Origin: Nostoc sp. TCL240-02
GTDB taxonomy: Bacteria; Cyanobacteriota; Cyanobacteriia; Cyanobacteriales; Nostocaceae
Assembly (NCBI RefSeq): GCF_013343235.1
Contig: NZ_CP040094.1
Span: forward strand, 7,249,001 to 7,313,000
Direction of reading: 5' to 3'
Length of the DNA stretch: 64,000 bases
Shown: positions 1-9,804 of the stretch, piece by piece
Numbering within the stretch: position 1 is the first letter of the stretch
Layout of the letters: the number at the start of each line of letters is the position of its first letter
Program-made: the position numbers and the translations under genes
The notes under the pieces: generated by a model
The model's input: the letters and a program-made list of their open reading frames with translations, nothing else
What the model was told of the DNA's origin: nothing
Database searches by the model: none

Positions 1-492
1 GAAATCCAAGAACGAGTCCCTGTCGCAATTACTCAAACAGCAAGTGGGGCAAATCAGGGCACTGGCAATAAAAAAGTCACAATCGGCTTACTAGATGCAA
101 GTGGGGCCTGGATACCTTTAGAAAAATACACATCACTGAATCCCACTAGGAAATTACCCAATCTCAGAGTAATTGGATCGCCCAAACAATACTGTCTCAA
201 CTGGACTCAAATTCATCAAGCTATCAGCCAAAGTACTGTGAAAGTAGTGGAAATTGATTGCCAAAATCCAGCGAATTTAATTTTGAAAACAGAACTAGGA
301 AATGTGCATCTTGGCGTTCCAGGTTCCCTGTTGTCTGAACAAATTAAGGTACTCGCCCAAATGCGCCATTTATCAGCGAAACTCGATTCTGGTCAAATAG
401 AGTATATTGATCTGAAAAATCCCGATTTTCCCTTAGTACAAATGAACCAAAAAGATCAAAAATTAACTCCCAAAAACCCTAAAAATATCTAG
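1..492 (+). CDS. ftsQ: Cell division protein FtsQ/DivIB, C-terminal part
   Basis: The frame is open from the first base, so the gene enters from outside the window; about 163 residues are visible. FtsQ is a bitopic membrane protein whose periplasmic beta domain recruits later divisome proteins. The visible part has the POTRA-following beta-domain character, with stretches reading GLLDASGAWIPLEKY and LRVIGSPKQYCLNW, as I recall from cyanobacterial FtsQ. The N-terminal membrane anchor is missing. ftsZ lies downstream on the same strand, the usual order, but about 900 bases away. The assignment rests on this recalled similarity plus synteny. Confidence 0.8.
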   Translation, partial: EIQERVPVAITQTASGANQGTGNKKVTIGLLDASGAWIPLEKYTSLNPTRKLPNLRVIGSPKQYCLNWTQIHQAISQSTVKVVEIDCQNPANLILKTELGNVHLGVPGSLLSEQIKVLAQMRHLSAKLDSGQIEYIDLKNPDFPLVQMNQKDQKLTPKNPKNI

Positions 493-1052
493 CGTGTTTA
501 ATGTATTGATAGCTCCTAGTAAATTAAGAAGCTTTATGCTGATAAATATATTTATTATTTTCAGTTTTCCTGCAACTCGCGCGAAAATCGGCATTAACTT
601 CTAATTAAAATGAGAAGATCAATCATGAAATCTCTCTTGTGAGTAAAACACTCTCAAATTGTTACCCTAACATCTAATAGTAGGGTGCAAGATGTCTGAC
701 AATCTAACTTAGGTCTGTTGAGGATACTCCAAAGACAGTTTACTGAAGTTCAAATCTGTAACTTAAGGTACTGCCAAATATTGCGTAAAGGCTACTTTTG
801 GGCAATCAGTTTGGACTATTCTGTACCATATTTCTTAATTGGTTTACGAAACCTCTAGGGAAATCTTGATTTGTTGACCACACTAGTGAGGGTTCTCGTA
901 AGATAGACTATTGCTCAAACAAAGTGTCCATTAAGACCCCCCAAACAACAAATTAATCAGGTATAGTCTGACAAGTAAATTCTTGCTTACTTCAACCTTA
1001 AGAATAAGTAAGTATCAGGTAAATTTTGTGTCTAAAGTTGCAATTATCCCCA
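493..1052. other. ftsQ-ftsZ intergenic region
   Basis: About 560 bases without a convincing gene. The spacer is AT-rich and probably carries part of the ftsZ promoter region. I see no tRNA, no strong terminator and no clear repeat family member here. Confidence 0.5.
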
Positions 1053-1343
1053 ATGGTGAAACCTATTAACAATATTATTGAGGCAGATAAGATGCGCTGT
1101 AGTGTGTCTTTAGAAGTTATGTTCTCCGATGAGAAGAATGAAGAGATTAATGTCTGGTTGAAGTTATACAGATCACTTTTGGATAAATATAGGTATACTT
1201 CTCTAGAATTGGCTGTGCAATCGGCTGCATTAAAAGCTGATCTCATAGCAAATTTTCATACCGCCAATTCTGTTAGGCTTGGCAGTAGTGAAAACAATAA
1301 AGAACAGTGCCATAGTATTGTGGCAGTGTCAAACTATAGTTGA
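1053..1343 (+). CDS. Hypothetical small protein between ftsQ and ftsZ
   Basis: An open frame of about 96 residues from an ATG at 1053 (an upstream GTG-type start at 1026 is also possible). The middle looks helical and amphipathic (EEINVWLKLYRSLLDKYRYT), and the tail is polar. I do not recognise a family, signal peptide or membrane segment. It ends 54 bases before ftsZ and would be co-directional with it. It may be a chance frame in the ftsZ leader; there is no clear ribosome-binding site. Low confidence. Confidence 0.3.
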   Translation: MVKPINNIIEADKMRCSVSLEVMFSDEKNEEINVWLKLYRSLLDKYRYTSLELAVQSAALKADLIANFHTANSVRLGSSENNKEQCHSIVAVSNYS

Positions 1344-1397
1344 CTCTTAAGTGAATAGCACCTGGAAAAGTCGTTTATCTACCCTCTCACAAATCCA

Positions 1398-2714
1398 ATG
1401 ACACTTGATAATAACCAAGGACTCACCTATAAAAATTCCCAATCTCCGGGACAGCCTGGGTTTTCTCTGGCAGTTAACTCGACCAATCCCTTTAATAACT
1501 CTGGGATGAACTTCGGACAAAATCACGATAATAAGAAGATTTTTACGGAAAATAGCCGCATTGGGGAAATTGTTCCTGGTCGGGTTGCCAACATCAAAGT
1601 GATTGGTGTCGGTGGCGGCGGTGGCAATGCCGTTAACCGCATGATCGAATCTGATGTCTCTGGTGTAGAGTTTTGGTCAATTAATACTGATGCCCAAGCT
1701 TTAACTCTGGCAGGCGCTCCCAGTAGATTGCAAATTGGACAAAAGCTAACGCGGGGCTTAGGAGCAGGTGGTAATCCTGCCATTGGTCAAAAGGCAGCGG
1801 AGGAATCACGAGACGAAATTGCTACAGCTTTAGAGGGTGCAGACCTAGTATTTATCACAGCTGGTATGGGCGGTGGTACAGGAACAGGTGCAGCCCCAAT
1901 CGTGGCAGAAGTAGCCAAAGAAATGGGCGCTCTCACTGTTGGGGTAGTCACACGTCCATTCGTTTTTGAGGGTCGCCGCCGCACCAGCCAAGCGGAACAA
2001 GGGATTGAAGGCTTAAAAAGTAGGGTAGATACACTGATTATTATTCCTAACAACAAACTACTGGAAGTTATCCCCGAACAAACACCTGTGCAAGAAGCTT
2101 TTCGCTATGCAGATGACGTGTTGCGTCAAGGGGTGCAAGGTATCTCTGATATCATCACAATTCCCGGTTTGGTAAATGTTGACTTTGCTGATGTCCGAGC
2201 TGTGATGGCAGATGCAGGATCGGCATTGATGGGAATTGGCGTTAGTTCTGGAAAATCTAGAGCTAGAGAAGCAGCGATCGCAGCTATTTCTTCACCATTA
2301 CTAGAATGTTCTATTGAAGGTGCTAGAGGAGTTGTCTTTAATATTACAGGTGGTACTGATCTTACTTTACATGAAGTGAATGCAGCCGCAGAAGCAATCT
2401 ATGAAGTAGTTGATCCTAACGCCAATATTATTTTTGGGGCTGTAATTGATGACAGACTCCAAGGTGAGGTCAGAATTACTGTAATTGCCACCGGGTTTAC
2501 AGGTGAAGTGCAAGCTGCGGTACAACAAAGCGTAGCTAGCGTTCGAGTAGCACCTAATACCTCCAAGCGACCAACAACACAACAACCCGCAGTTAATCCT
2601 CCAACCTCAACTCCAAATTCAGCTCCAACTCCAACTCCAACTCCAGAACCAAAAGAAAAACCTGGATTGGATATACCTGACTTCTTGAGAAACCGACGAA
2701 CACCACGGAATTAA
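1398..2714 (+). CDS. ftsZ: Cell division protein FtsZ
   Basis: Tubulin-like GTPase that polymerises into the Z ring at the cytoplasmic face of the division site. 438 residues. Residues 1-60 are a polar extension as in filamentous cyanobacteria. The GTPase core starts near residue 62 with [13 protein letters not shown], and the tubulin signature GGGTGTG lies near residues 158-164. Next come the polymerisation domain, a Pro/Thr-rich linker (about 370-420, with repeated PTPT) and a conserved C-terminal peptide [12 protein letters not shown] that binds partner proteins. The start at 1398 gives the extension expected for the lineage. ftsQ lies upstream and gshB converges downstream. Confidence 0.98.
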   Translation: MTLDNNQGLTYKNSQSPGQPGFSLAVNSTNPFNNSGMNFGQNHDNKKIFTENSRIGEIVPGRVANIKVIGVGGGGGNAVNRMIESDVSGVEFWSINTDAQALTLAGAPSRLQIGQKLTRGLGAGGNPAIGQKAAEESRDEIATALEGADLVFITAGMGGGTGTGAAPIVAEVAKEMGALTVGVVTRPFVFEGRRRTSQAEQGIEGLKSRVDTLIIIPNNKLLEVIPEQTPVQEAFRYADDVLRQGVQGISDIITIPGLVNVDFADVRAVMADAGSALMGIGVSSGKSRAREAAIAAISSPLLECSIEGARGVVFNITGGTDLTLHEVNAAAEAIYEVVDPNANIIFGAVIDDRLQGEVRITVIATGFTGEVQAAVQQSVASVRVAPNTSKRPTTQQPAVNPPTSTPNSAPTPTPTPEPKEKPGLDIPDFLRNRRTPRN

Positions 2715-3224
2715 AAGATTTTGGATTTGAGATTTTTAGATTAAATTAGCAGTCTCAGGTTAGGCTGAGTGCTGTATAAAATCTGTTAGTTTCAGGGTTT
2801 ACCAAAAGCAGGGATAAGCAATCCGTTGCCATCCCTAATTTTGCTAATTGGTAAAGAAATTTGTTAACGCTACTTATAGAATTAACTCGGGCAGGGTTCT
2901 GCTGGCTCCCATGTCTAGCTTTGCTTTTGGAACAAATAAATCAGAAGACCTGCCCAACTAGGAATGATTAAATGTAGCCCGTCGTAGACATTGTTACATC
3001 TACCATTGCGATTCATTAAACTTATATTCTGTATAAACAAAGCTATATGGGCAAGTTGCCCACGCAAGCACCCGAAGTAATGCTGTTTTCTGGGAAATAG
3101 GACACCAAGTCAAAATAATTTACATTTATCAATGAAGGCAAGAGGCAGAATGAAAACCGTCTGTACTTTAGAACTGCCTTCACCGGTAGATAAGACCATG
3201 ACTGAACTCTAGTTCAGTGGCTTC
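2715..3224. other. ftsZ-gshB intergenic region
   Basis: About 510 bases between convergent genes with no supported coding frame. It contains a short stretch around 2976-2993 (AGCCCGTCGTAGACATTG) that recurs with one change at 28102-28119, so it is probably a small dispersed repeat. Confidence 0.45.
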
Positions 3225-3256
3225 AAATCAGCAGAGGATTTGACCCCTGCTGATTT
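3225..3256 (-). terminator. Hairpin downstream of gshB
   Basis: A 10-base perfect inverted repeat (AAATCAGCAG with CTGCTGATTT), extendable to 13 bases with one mismatch, around a 6-base loop. It lies 17 bases past the gshB stop, consistent with a transcript-end hairpin. There is no strong T run, so it may not be a classical intrinsic terminator. Confidence 0.5.
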
Positions 3257-3272
3257 ACTCTTCCTGCCTCCT

Positions 3273-4238
3273 TCAATTCAATGACTGTTCAATCCATTGA
3301 ATAACTTGATAACCAAGGTTAGTACCATCTAGGCGATCAATTTCACGAATTCCCGTAGGACTGGTGACGTTAACTTCAGTTAAGTAGCCACCAATAATAT
3401 CTATACCCACAAAAATTAAACCGTCTTGGCGTAAGCGTTCGGCTACTTGGGTACAAATTTCATGTTCTCTTGGGGTAATTTCAGTTTGAGCGACTGTACC
3501 ACCAGTGGCCATATTATTGCGAAAATCAGTTCCGCTAGAGAGGCGATTGAGCGCACCAATCGGTTCGCCATTGAGCAGGATAATGCGTTTATCTCCTTCT
3601 TTTGCCTCCGGTAGATAGGTTTGTACCATTACTGGCACTCGACCTTGGAGGGTACTGAGTTCGACAATGGAGTTAAAATTGCGATCGCTCGATTGTAAAA
3701 ATAAAATTCCTTCCCCGGCTTTGTTTCCCAGTGGTTTGATAACTGCTGCCCCCTTTGCTTTGACAAATTCTCGGATAAACTCTTTATCAGCACTGACAAT
3801 CGTTTCTGGAATTGCTTTGGCAAACTGGAGAGCATACATTTTTTCATTTGCCCCTCGAATACCGCTAGGACTGTTAATCAGCAGAGTTTTGTTTTGGTCA
3901 ACATAATCCAGAATGTAGGTGGCATAGAGGTAAGAATCATTGACAGGTGGATCTGTCCGCATAAATACGGCATCCATTGTCTCTAAAGAAGTTAAGGAGG
4001 AATCGCTCAACTTATACCAAGGATTCGCCGCTATCCAGCGTCTCTCCACCAACTGCACTGGTACAAGTTCGACTCGCTGTAGGACAGCCCAAGCTTTACC
4101 CTCCACTACACTCAGCAGATTTGCTTGAGTTACCCAAACTTCGTGTCCCAGGATTTGCGCTGCTTCAATCAGGGCAATGCTGGTATCATGACACGGGTCA
4201 AGCAGATGGATCGGATCAACGATAAAAGCCAGTTTCAC
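3273..4238 (-). CDS. gshB: Glutathione synthetase
   Basis: ATP-grasp ligase that joins gamma-glutamylcysteine and glycine to make glutathione in the cytoplasm. 321 residues, close to the usual 315-325. The N-terminus KLAFIVDPIHLL matches the family, the ATP-grasp lid region AAVIKPLGNKAGEGI lies near residues 160-175, and the C-terminal metal/substrate region EVNVTSPTGIREIDRL is intact. Upstream on the same strand sits a glutaredoxin, which uses glutathione as reductant; the two are about 205 bases apart, so co-transcription is possible but not shown. Confidence 0.96.
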   Translation of the reverse strand: MKLAFIVDPIHLLDPCHDTSIALIEAAQILGHEVWVTQANLLSVVEGKAWAVLQRVELVPVQLVERRWIAANPWYKLSDSSLTSLETMDAVFMRTDPPVNDSYLYATYILDYVDQNKTLLINSPSGIRGANEKMYALQFAKAIPETIVSADKEFIREFVKAKGAAVIKPLGNKAGEGILFLQSSDRNFNSIVELSTLQGRVPVMVQTYLPEAKEGDKRIILLNGEPIGALNRLSSGTDFRNNMATGGTVAQTEITPREHEICTQVAERLRQDGLIFVGIDIIGGYLTEVNVTSPTGIREIDRLDGTNLGYQVIQWIEQSLN

Positions 4239-4443
4239 CCTTTATACCTCAATCACCAAAAAATTAAATGGTTGTTCAATTATTATCTCTTGCTGCTCTC
4301 ACCAATTGACGTATATTTGTACTACTGAGTAGAAACTGGAGGTTGACAGATATCGCTTTTGCGAGAAAGAAGTTTGTCAACAGAGTTGTAGCGACTGCCC
4401 TGTAATTTGCAGCGGCTTGTCGCTAGTGCAATATCTTCTAGAC

Positions 4444-4707
4444 TTACACGGAAGTTAGTAGCTCATCTAGCTTGCCTTGACTGTCTAAAGCGTGGATATC
4501 ATCACAACCACCAATATGGTCATCATTGATGAAAATTTGCGGTAAAGAGCGCCTTCCATTTGCTCTTTGAGCCATTTTATTTCTGGCTGCTTCATCTCCA
4601 TCAATGCTGTATTCGGTAAATTCAACACCCTTACTCTTCAGCAAACTTTTGGCACGGATACAAAACGGGCAAGTCCTCCAAGTGTAAATTTCTACTTTTG
4701 CAGCCAT
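4444..4707 (-). CDS. grxC: Glutaredoxin 3 (GrxC type)
   Basis: Small dithiol glutaredoxin that reduces disulfides and glutathionylated proteins with glutathione. 87 residues. The active site CPFC is at residues 13-16 (classical glutaredoxins often have CPYC), followed by the cis-proline region SLPQIFIND and the GG motif HIGGCDD that binds glutathione. It is upstream of gshB in the same direction. An IS630-type element begins only 66 bases upstream of its start codon, so its native promoter region may have been displaced. Confidence 0.95.
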   Translation of the reverse strand: MAAKVEIYTWRTCPFCIRAKSLLKSKGVEFTEYSIDGDEAARNKMAQRANGRRSLPQIFINDDHIGGCDDIHALDSQGKLDELLTSV

Positions 4708-4781
4708 AATGTCCTCAACTTGATTTAATACTTTTTAATTTTAGAACGTTGCAACTGGCTGTAGGTGTTCTATAGCGGTTA

Positions 4782-5388
4782 TCAGTCTTGTGAGGTACAG
4801 TAGCAGCAGTGAGTAAACCAACCCAGCAAATTCTCTATTGTCACTTCTGCGAATGCCGTATCTAATGCCTGGAGTAAATCAGGGTATGTCCTTGCACCGA
4901 TGCGACGGAGAATGTTCTTAATCTTGGACCAACAATTCTCAATCGGTGAAAAATCGGGAGAATAGGGGGGGAGATAAATGAGATGAGCGCCAGCAGCGAT
5001 GAGCAAAGCTTCAAGTTCATCACTTTTATGGATTGAGCAGTTATCCATGATCACCACTGCACCAGGCCAAAGTTTGGGTACGAGCTTTTGGGCGATGAAG
5101 GCATCAAAAGTCAAAGCATCGATAGAACCTAAGCCACTCCATTGGGTGAGCAGTCCTTTCAAGCTAATTGCACCAATTACCGAGACATTTTTCCCTTTGC
5201 GGTTGGGCTTTTGAGCATAGGCCTGAAAGGCCAGGCAAGGCGCGGGCACATTTGCGGATGAAGGACAGATTAACTCCCGATTCATCTAAGAAAATCAGCT
5301 CTTCGACGGGTATCCCCCTCAAGAGTTTCCAGTACTCAAATCGGGCTAGTTGGACTTCATCACTACCTTTTTTGTGAGGTGGAGACTT
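4782..5388 (-). pseudogene. IS630 transposase, DDE catalytic part, frameshifted
   Basis: From 5388 the frame reads GSDEVQLARFEYWKLL and then LIFLDESGVN, which contains the first catalytic Asp. After ARALPGL the frame breaks. The correct continuation, QAYAQKPNRKGKNVSV, is one base out of phase. The second Asp (VIMDNCSIHK) and the Glu (SPIENCW) lie in this second phase. One extra base in the AAA run at 5226-5228 (plus strand) accounts for the break. Together with the A-run shift from the first part, a full transposase would need two phase changes, so I call it a pseudogene. Confidence 0.85.
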
Positions 5389-5749
5389 TTTTTTTGAGGT
5401 TGAGGTGAAGTTTCCAGCGAACCATCCGATTCACCGTAGCTACCCCAATTAAGACCTCTGTTTTCTCGTAAAGTCGTTCCCGCAATTCGCTTAACGTCGC
5501 ATCGGGCTGTGCTATGACGAGTTGGCGCAGGATTTCTAACTGTTCAGCATTCAACTTTGTTGCTGTCTGCTCAGTCCGCACCTTGGGGCCTATCATCCCC
5601 AATTCTCGATGGCGTTTGAGTAAATTTTGCACAAAACTTAAGGTGACACCAAAGTTTTTAGCCAGTTTTCGTTGGGAAATGTCACCGCAGGCATAAGCAT
5701 CAACTATTTTTTGACGCAAGTCGAGAGAGTAGGCTTTCATCACCACCAA
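5363..5749 (-). CDS. IS630 transposase, N-terminal part (helix-turn-helix)
   Basis: 128 residues. It opens with KAYSLDLRQKIVDAY and carries a helix-turn-helix typical of IS630 OrfA (AYACGDISQRKLAKNFGV), which binds the terminal repeats. It ends after a run of nine A residues on the coding strand (5395-5387). The DDE part continues in the +1 phase from that run, the arrangement seen where IS630 elements rely on ribosomal frameshifting. The start could be the GTG-like codon at 5749 or the downstream ATG that begins MKAYS. Confidence 0.85.
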   Translation of the reverse strand: MVVMKAYSLDLRQKIVDAYACGDISQRKLAKNFGVTLSFVQNLLKRHRELGMIGPKVRTEQTATKLNAEQLEILRQLVIAQPDATLSELRERLYEKTEVLIGVATVNRMVRWKLHLNLKKKVSTSQKR

Positions 5750-5804
5750 TTATCAGTAGAATTGCTCTCTCCTACTGTACTGAAGTAGACTGATAACCGC
5801 TATA

Positions 5805-6112
5805 TGACGTTTTGACTTTACTTTCAGAAGTGTCTAACTAAATTCAGTTATTGGTTTCGCTCAGTTCCTTCGAGATCCGCTACACTTAGCTAGCTTTTTG
5901 TGCAGAACTATGCAAAACGAAAAATCGTTGAAAAGCCTAGAAAGAATGCAAGCTTTGCAACGATTTATAATTATTAGTCTATTTACACCATGTTGTAGTT
6001 AATCAATTTTTACAGAATATAGGGGACGCACACTTGACTTTCTAAAAAAACAGTATTTCCTTTTATGGAAGTATCTGGTATTTCTCAGTGCTGAAAACTA
6101 GAAAACTGTCAC
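5805..6112. other. Intergenic region beside the IS element
   Basis: About 308 bases between the insertion sequence and the PEP-CTERM gene. No coding frame or RNA gene is supported. Confidence 0.45.
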
Positions 6113-6931
6113 TTAGGCTACTACTAAAGATTTTTTCCTCACCACTTTCAATGCACCCACTGCAAATAAACCAAGGGCGGCTGTTGTCCCAGGTTCAGGT
6201 ACTTTTTTTGGTGGAGGAGGTGGAGGACTATAATAATTCCCTTGTGCTTTTATAATGCTAGGCTCACTTAAAGCGGTGCCATATTGGAAGCGAACACTAC
6301 CAATTTTGCTTATATCAAAGTTAGTGGGCAGTCCTGACAAAACAAACGTGGCCGAATTGTCAACAAAACTTCCCCCTTTAACTGGTGAATTTGCATTAGC
6401 ATTGTAGCCGTCAATAATGCCGTAATTTACTTGCTGCTGTCCACCAATGCCTTGAAAAATACCCAAGCCGGCAGTACCTAAACCGTAATCTTGGGTTACT
6501 CCATTAGTAAGTCCTGCGGAATTAGTAGTAGATGCAAATGCCCATTCTTTGCCATTAGGAGTATTGAGAAGATTTACATTATTTGTAGTGGTAGAGGAGT
6601 TGTTTTGAGTGACCGTTGCAGCTGTTGCTGAAATTAACGATAAGTTTAAGGGAGATCCAGCATAGTCCCAAAAGACTGATGTAAGAACATCAGAAGGGAC
6701 TGAAACATTTTTCATGTTCGTCAGAGTCACTGTCAACTTACCTGGATTGAGTAAGTCATCAAAGACAACTGATGATGCCAGAGCATTCTTTGATGCTGAG
6801 TTAGTTCCTGTGACTGAGAAAGTCATAGAGGCTGCATCTGCTTGGGAAATCTGTGAAACTGTCACCACAGCTAATGCTGATATACAACAGACTGCATAAC
6901 CCGCTATTTTCTTGGAATATGGTTGAGACAC
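6113..6931 (-). CDS. PEP-CTERM sorting-domain protein
   Basis: 272 residues. It has an N-terminal signal peptide (about residues 1-33, hydrophobic ALAVVTVS ending in a DAA site) and a Ser/Thr/Asn-rich exported domain. A polyproline linker (PPPPPP near 234) precedes a C-terminal PEP-CTERM signal: VPEPGTTAALGLFAVGAL followed by the basic tail KVVRKK. Such proteins are processed by an exosortase and placed outside the cell or in the envelope. The exported domain is not one I recognise. No exosortase gene is in the window. It is monocistronic, flanked by the IS element and a long AT-rich upstream region. Confidence 0.9.
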   Translation of the reverse strand: MSQPYSKKIAGYAVCCISALAVVTVSQISQADAASMTFSVTGTNSASKNALASSVVFDDLLNPGKLTVTLTNMKNVSVPSDVLTSVFWDYAGSPLNLSLISATAATVTQNNSSTTTNNVNLLNTPNGKEWAFASTTNSAGLTNGVTQDYGLGTAGLGIFQGIGGQQQVNYGIIDGYNANANSPVKGGSFVDNSATFVLSGLPTNFDISKIGSVRFQYGTALSEPSIIKAQGNYYSPPPPPPKKVPEPGTTAALGLFAVGALKVVRKKSLVVA

Positions 6932-7902
6932 GCGATTGAAACTCCTTTTCTTTTTATTGAGGATATTTAAGACCTCTCAAAATAACTTTTTTATGGAAGT
7001 TACCAATGTCTAAATTTACACAAATAAATAATAATTGTCTACGTTGTTTGTCGAGGTTAGCTAAAAATTTAAATTTGAAATTATCAATATATTTTTTATA
7101 AATTAATGGAAATTTTCAGTATTTACACTTGATATATTTTTTTAATTAGAATTGTCTCTATTCACGCTGAATAATCAATATTTTGTTTCTCGATGTTATT
7201 ACTTAATCAACAGATTTTTAGGAGATATTGATTATTCTATGAGGAAGAGTTGTAGGTTGAATAGAGTGCAGCGTTACCCTGGATAAAACCAGCCTGCATT
7301 AGGTATCTCACGCCAATCTACACGAGTAGATATTTTAATTTTTCACTAAGTACATGAGCTAAATTAAATATAGGACTCCTATTTGATACTTGAAAACATA
7401 CTGAGGATGAAAAGCCAGCTTTATCAGGTTTTATTTAAAATATTGTTCAAAATCAGATTTTATTTTTGAAAAAACTCACTAGAACTTAAAAAGGCTTTTT
7501 CTCTACTTCCTACTCCCCACTCCCTACCTATCTCGTTTGCGCTGCGCGAACAAAAATCAGATAGGAGTTATAAAACCATTGTACTGATGTCAATACGCTT
7601 GGGTTAAGCAAAGCGCAACCCAACATTTCTGGGACTTTGTTGGGTTGCGCTTTGCTTAACCCAACCTACGCAGTTTAAGTTTTTTGGCGCTAACCCAAGC
7701 GTATTGGTACTAGTGGCGTGGCAAGGCTAAAATGGTGCGTTAAAAATATCTGGAGAATTACAGTTTAAAAGCATAATTCAACTTTTCTACTCTTCTTTAT
7801 AAAAATGCAATAAATAAGGGAAGGCGATAAATTGCCTTCCCCAAAGTTAAATATTCACGACACTAAATATAAAGTGCTAACACTGAATTAGTTACTCAAC
7901 AT
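6932..7902. other. Long AT-rich intergenic region with repeats
   Basis: About 970 bases between the PEP-CTERM gene and the end of hflX. The first 600 bases are very AT-rich and show no gene. A short foldback lies at 7527-7565 (CCTATCT with AGATAGG, and an inner GCGCTGCGCG core). A large nested palindrome lies at 7591-7706 (separate entry). Confidence 0.6.
7591..7706. repeat. Nested palindrome, 116 bp
   Basis: The outer arms are 16-base perfect inverted repeats (CAATACGCTTGGGTTA at 7591-7606 and its complement at 7691-7706). The inner arms are 26-base perfect inverted repeats (7600-7625 and 7638-7663) around a 12-base loop. The outer arm is shared with the left end of the dispersed repeat at 39528. 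The structure would form a very stable hairpin in RNA or cruciform DNA and behaves like a non-autonomous foldback element. Confidence 0.85.
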
Positions 7903-9495
7903 TTACCTACTGTCAACTGCATATTCAATCAGTTGAGCAAGGCGGTGACGTAGGGTTTCTAATCCCAAGCGCTGACTCGCTGAAATAAATACCGCTAAGG
8001 GAAATTCTTCTCTAGCTAAAGCCAGTGTCTCACTATTTGCTTGATCGATCTTGTTAAAGATAACTAACGCCGGACCAGGAGTTATTGGCATTTGCGCTAA
8101 GATTTCTCTGACTGAGCGAATATGACGCAACCAAGCTGGATGAGACAAATCCACTAAATGCAGTAGGGCATCAGCTTCTGTGACTTCCTCCAAGGTGGCG
8201 CGGAAGGCATCCATTAATGATACAGGCAGTTCGTGTATGAACCCTACCGTATCTGTAATCAGAATTTCTTGATGTTCATTTGTTTCGCCATAAGGAATCA
8301 CCAAACGGCGCGTCGTAGGATCGAGAGTGGCAAATAATTGGTCGGCTGTATAAACTTCTGCATTAGTGAGAGCATTCAGCAAAGTGGATTTACCAGCGTT
8401 GGTATATCCAACCAAAGCCACTGAGGGAATTTCTCGATGCTGCCTTCGTTGGCGTAACCGCGAACGATGTGCCTGCAATTGGTTCACTTCTTTTTGCAGT
8501 CGGGAAATACGTTGGCCAATGGCACGGCGTTCTGTTTCCAGTTTTGTTTCACCAGGACCACGAGTCCCTATACCACCACCCAATCGGGACATGGTACGAC
8601 CTCTACCAGCTAGTCGCGGTTGCATGTATTCTAACTGTGCTAGTTCTACTTGCAATTTCCCAGCACGGGATTGAGCGCGTTGAGCAAAGATATCCAAAAT
8701 TACTTCGGTGCGGTCAACTACCCGGATACCAATCTGCATTTCTAAGTTGCGGACTTGGGAGGGTGAGAGGTCGCGGTCGAAGACGACAAGATTAACTCCT
8801 AGTGTTTGGGCAGTTAGGGCAATTTCTTGCACCTTACCTTCACCAACTACTGTTTGGGGATGAATGCGCGATCGCTTTTGTTGTATTGTCTGTAATACAT
8901 CTCCCCCAGCAGTATCAACTAAACGTGCCAATTCTAATAGGGTGTCTTGGAATTGTAGGGGAGTCATCTCACTCGTCATCAGCCCCACAATTAGCACGCG
9001 ATCGTGGTCAGCATCTACTTCCTGGGCAATAAATTCGCGCTGGAATTCTGCTTCTAGATTTTCTACCAAGTCTACTAAATCTTGGTCTGCCAAATCATCC
9101 AAGCCCATAGGTGGCGATATATTCCAACTTGGGGTTTGAATTTGGCTTTCCCCTACTTTGAAAGCAGCAGGACTAGTAATCAGGGTGCGAGACTCTTGGG
9201 GTATTAGATGAGCTAGATAAGCTTCTTTAACATACCCAGTTGCACCGCCGCCCCGCCGTGTAAATCCTGTTCCAGTAATGTTTAGGACAACTAGGGCATC
9301 TAAACGTTGTAACGCCATAGCCGTAAGTGCCGCTTCATTTGGCGGTTCTGGCTTCAGATGGGTGGCAATACAACGAATACCACTGAGTCGTTCTGCACCG
9401 TAACGGGGCAATTCCATCGGTGGTATTTGCGTTTGACGTGGTGTACCTACCCCAACGCGAATCACTTGTCCGCGACGGTTGATGTAGGCGCACAC
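7903..9495 (-). CDS. hflX: GTPase HflX
   Basis: Ribosome-associated GTPase that splits stalled or stress-damaged 70S ribosomes. The N-terminal HflX domain is followed by a glycine-rich segment (RLGGGIGTRGPGETKLE) and a GTPase domain with G1 GYTNAGKST, G3 DTVGF and G4 NKID. 530 residues from the GTG at 9495. The reading frame continues upstream with protein-like sequence (GNLQGLKSSQLKQLQRLYH) as far as about 9648, where an ATA codon occupies the place I would expect the usual Met (METIYGNLQG). No ATG, GTG or TTG lies between, so the true protein is probably about 50 residues longer and uses a rare start, or the start was mutated. Confidence 0.93.
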   Translation of the reverse strand: MCAYINRRGQVIRVGVGTPRQTQIPPMELPRYGAERLSGIRCIATHLKPEPPNEAALTAMALQRLDALVVLNITGTGFTRRGGGATGYVKEAYLAHLIPQESRTLITSPAAFKVGESQIQTPSWNISPPMGLDDLADQDLVDLVENLEAEFQREFIAQEVDADHDRVLIVGLMTSEMTPLQFQDTLLELARLVDTAGGDVLQTIQQKRSRIHPQTVVGEGKVQEIALTAQTLGVNLVVFDRDLSPSQVRNLEMQIGIRVVDRTEVILDIFAQRAQSRAGKLQVELAQLEYMQPRLAGRGRTMSRLGGGIGTRGPGETKLETERRAIGQRISRLQKEVNQLQAHRSRLRQRRQHREIPSVALVGYTNAGKSTLLNALTNAEVYTADQLFATLDPTTRRLVIPYGETNEHQEILITDTVGFIHELPVSLMDAFRATLEEVTEADALLHLVDLSHPAWLRHIRSVREILAQMPITPGPALVIFNKIDQANSETLALAREEFPLAVFISASQRLGLETLRHRLAQLIEYAVDSR

Positions 9496-9804
9496 AGGCT
9501 GATTGACTTCTGTGCTAATTGCTGCCAGACGCTGGGAAAACTCAGGCGTGGTGATGCGATCGCCTGGTATACGCTGGTGATACAGCCGCTGTAGTTGCTT
9601 CAGCTGGCTGGACTTTAAACCTTGGAGATTTCCGTAGATAGTTTCTATAGGCGTTTATGACCAGTAAATGGCCCCCCAAATCCTTCTTATGTCTATTTTA
9701 CAACAGGGTTTAGGCTCCTATCTATATCTTGTGAGGGATGCATTGGGAATTTGTCACTTATAGTCTTGATTTTAAGCTATTTTGGTGGTACGCGTCTAGC
9801 AATG

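Larger units (their letters stand above)
4773..5802 (-). mobile_element. IS630-family insertion sequence (degraded), 1.03 kb
   Basis: The element has 31-base terminal inverted repeats (4773-4803 and 5772-5802). The outer 16 bases, TAGCGGTTATCAGTCT, are identical on both sides, then six differ, then nine (GTACAGTAG) match again. TA dinucleotides flank both ends (4771-4772 and 5803-5804), as expected for IS630/Tc1-mariner transposons that duplicate TA. The two transposase parts are on the minus strand. The second part carries a frameshift, so the copy is probably inactive unless helped in trans. Confidence 0.93.

Noticed and set aside
998..1246. Minus-strand open frame opposite the small protein upstream of ftsZ
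   Set aside because: Shadow of the plus-strand frame; no family features and no ribosome site.
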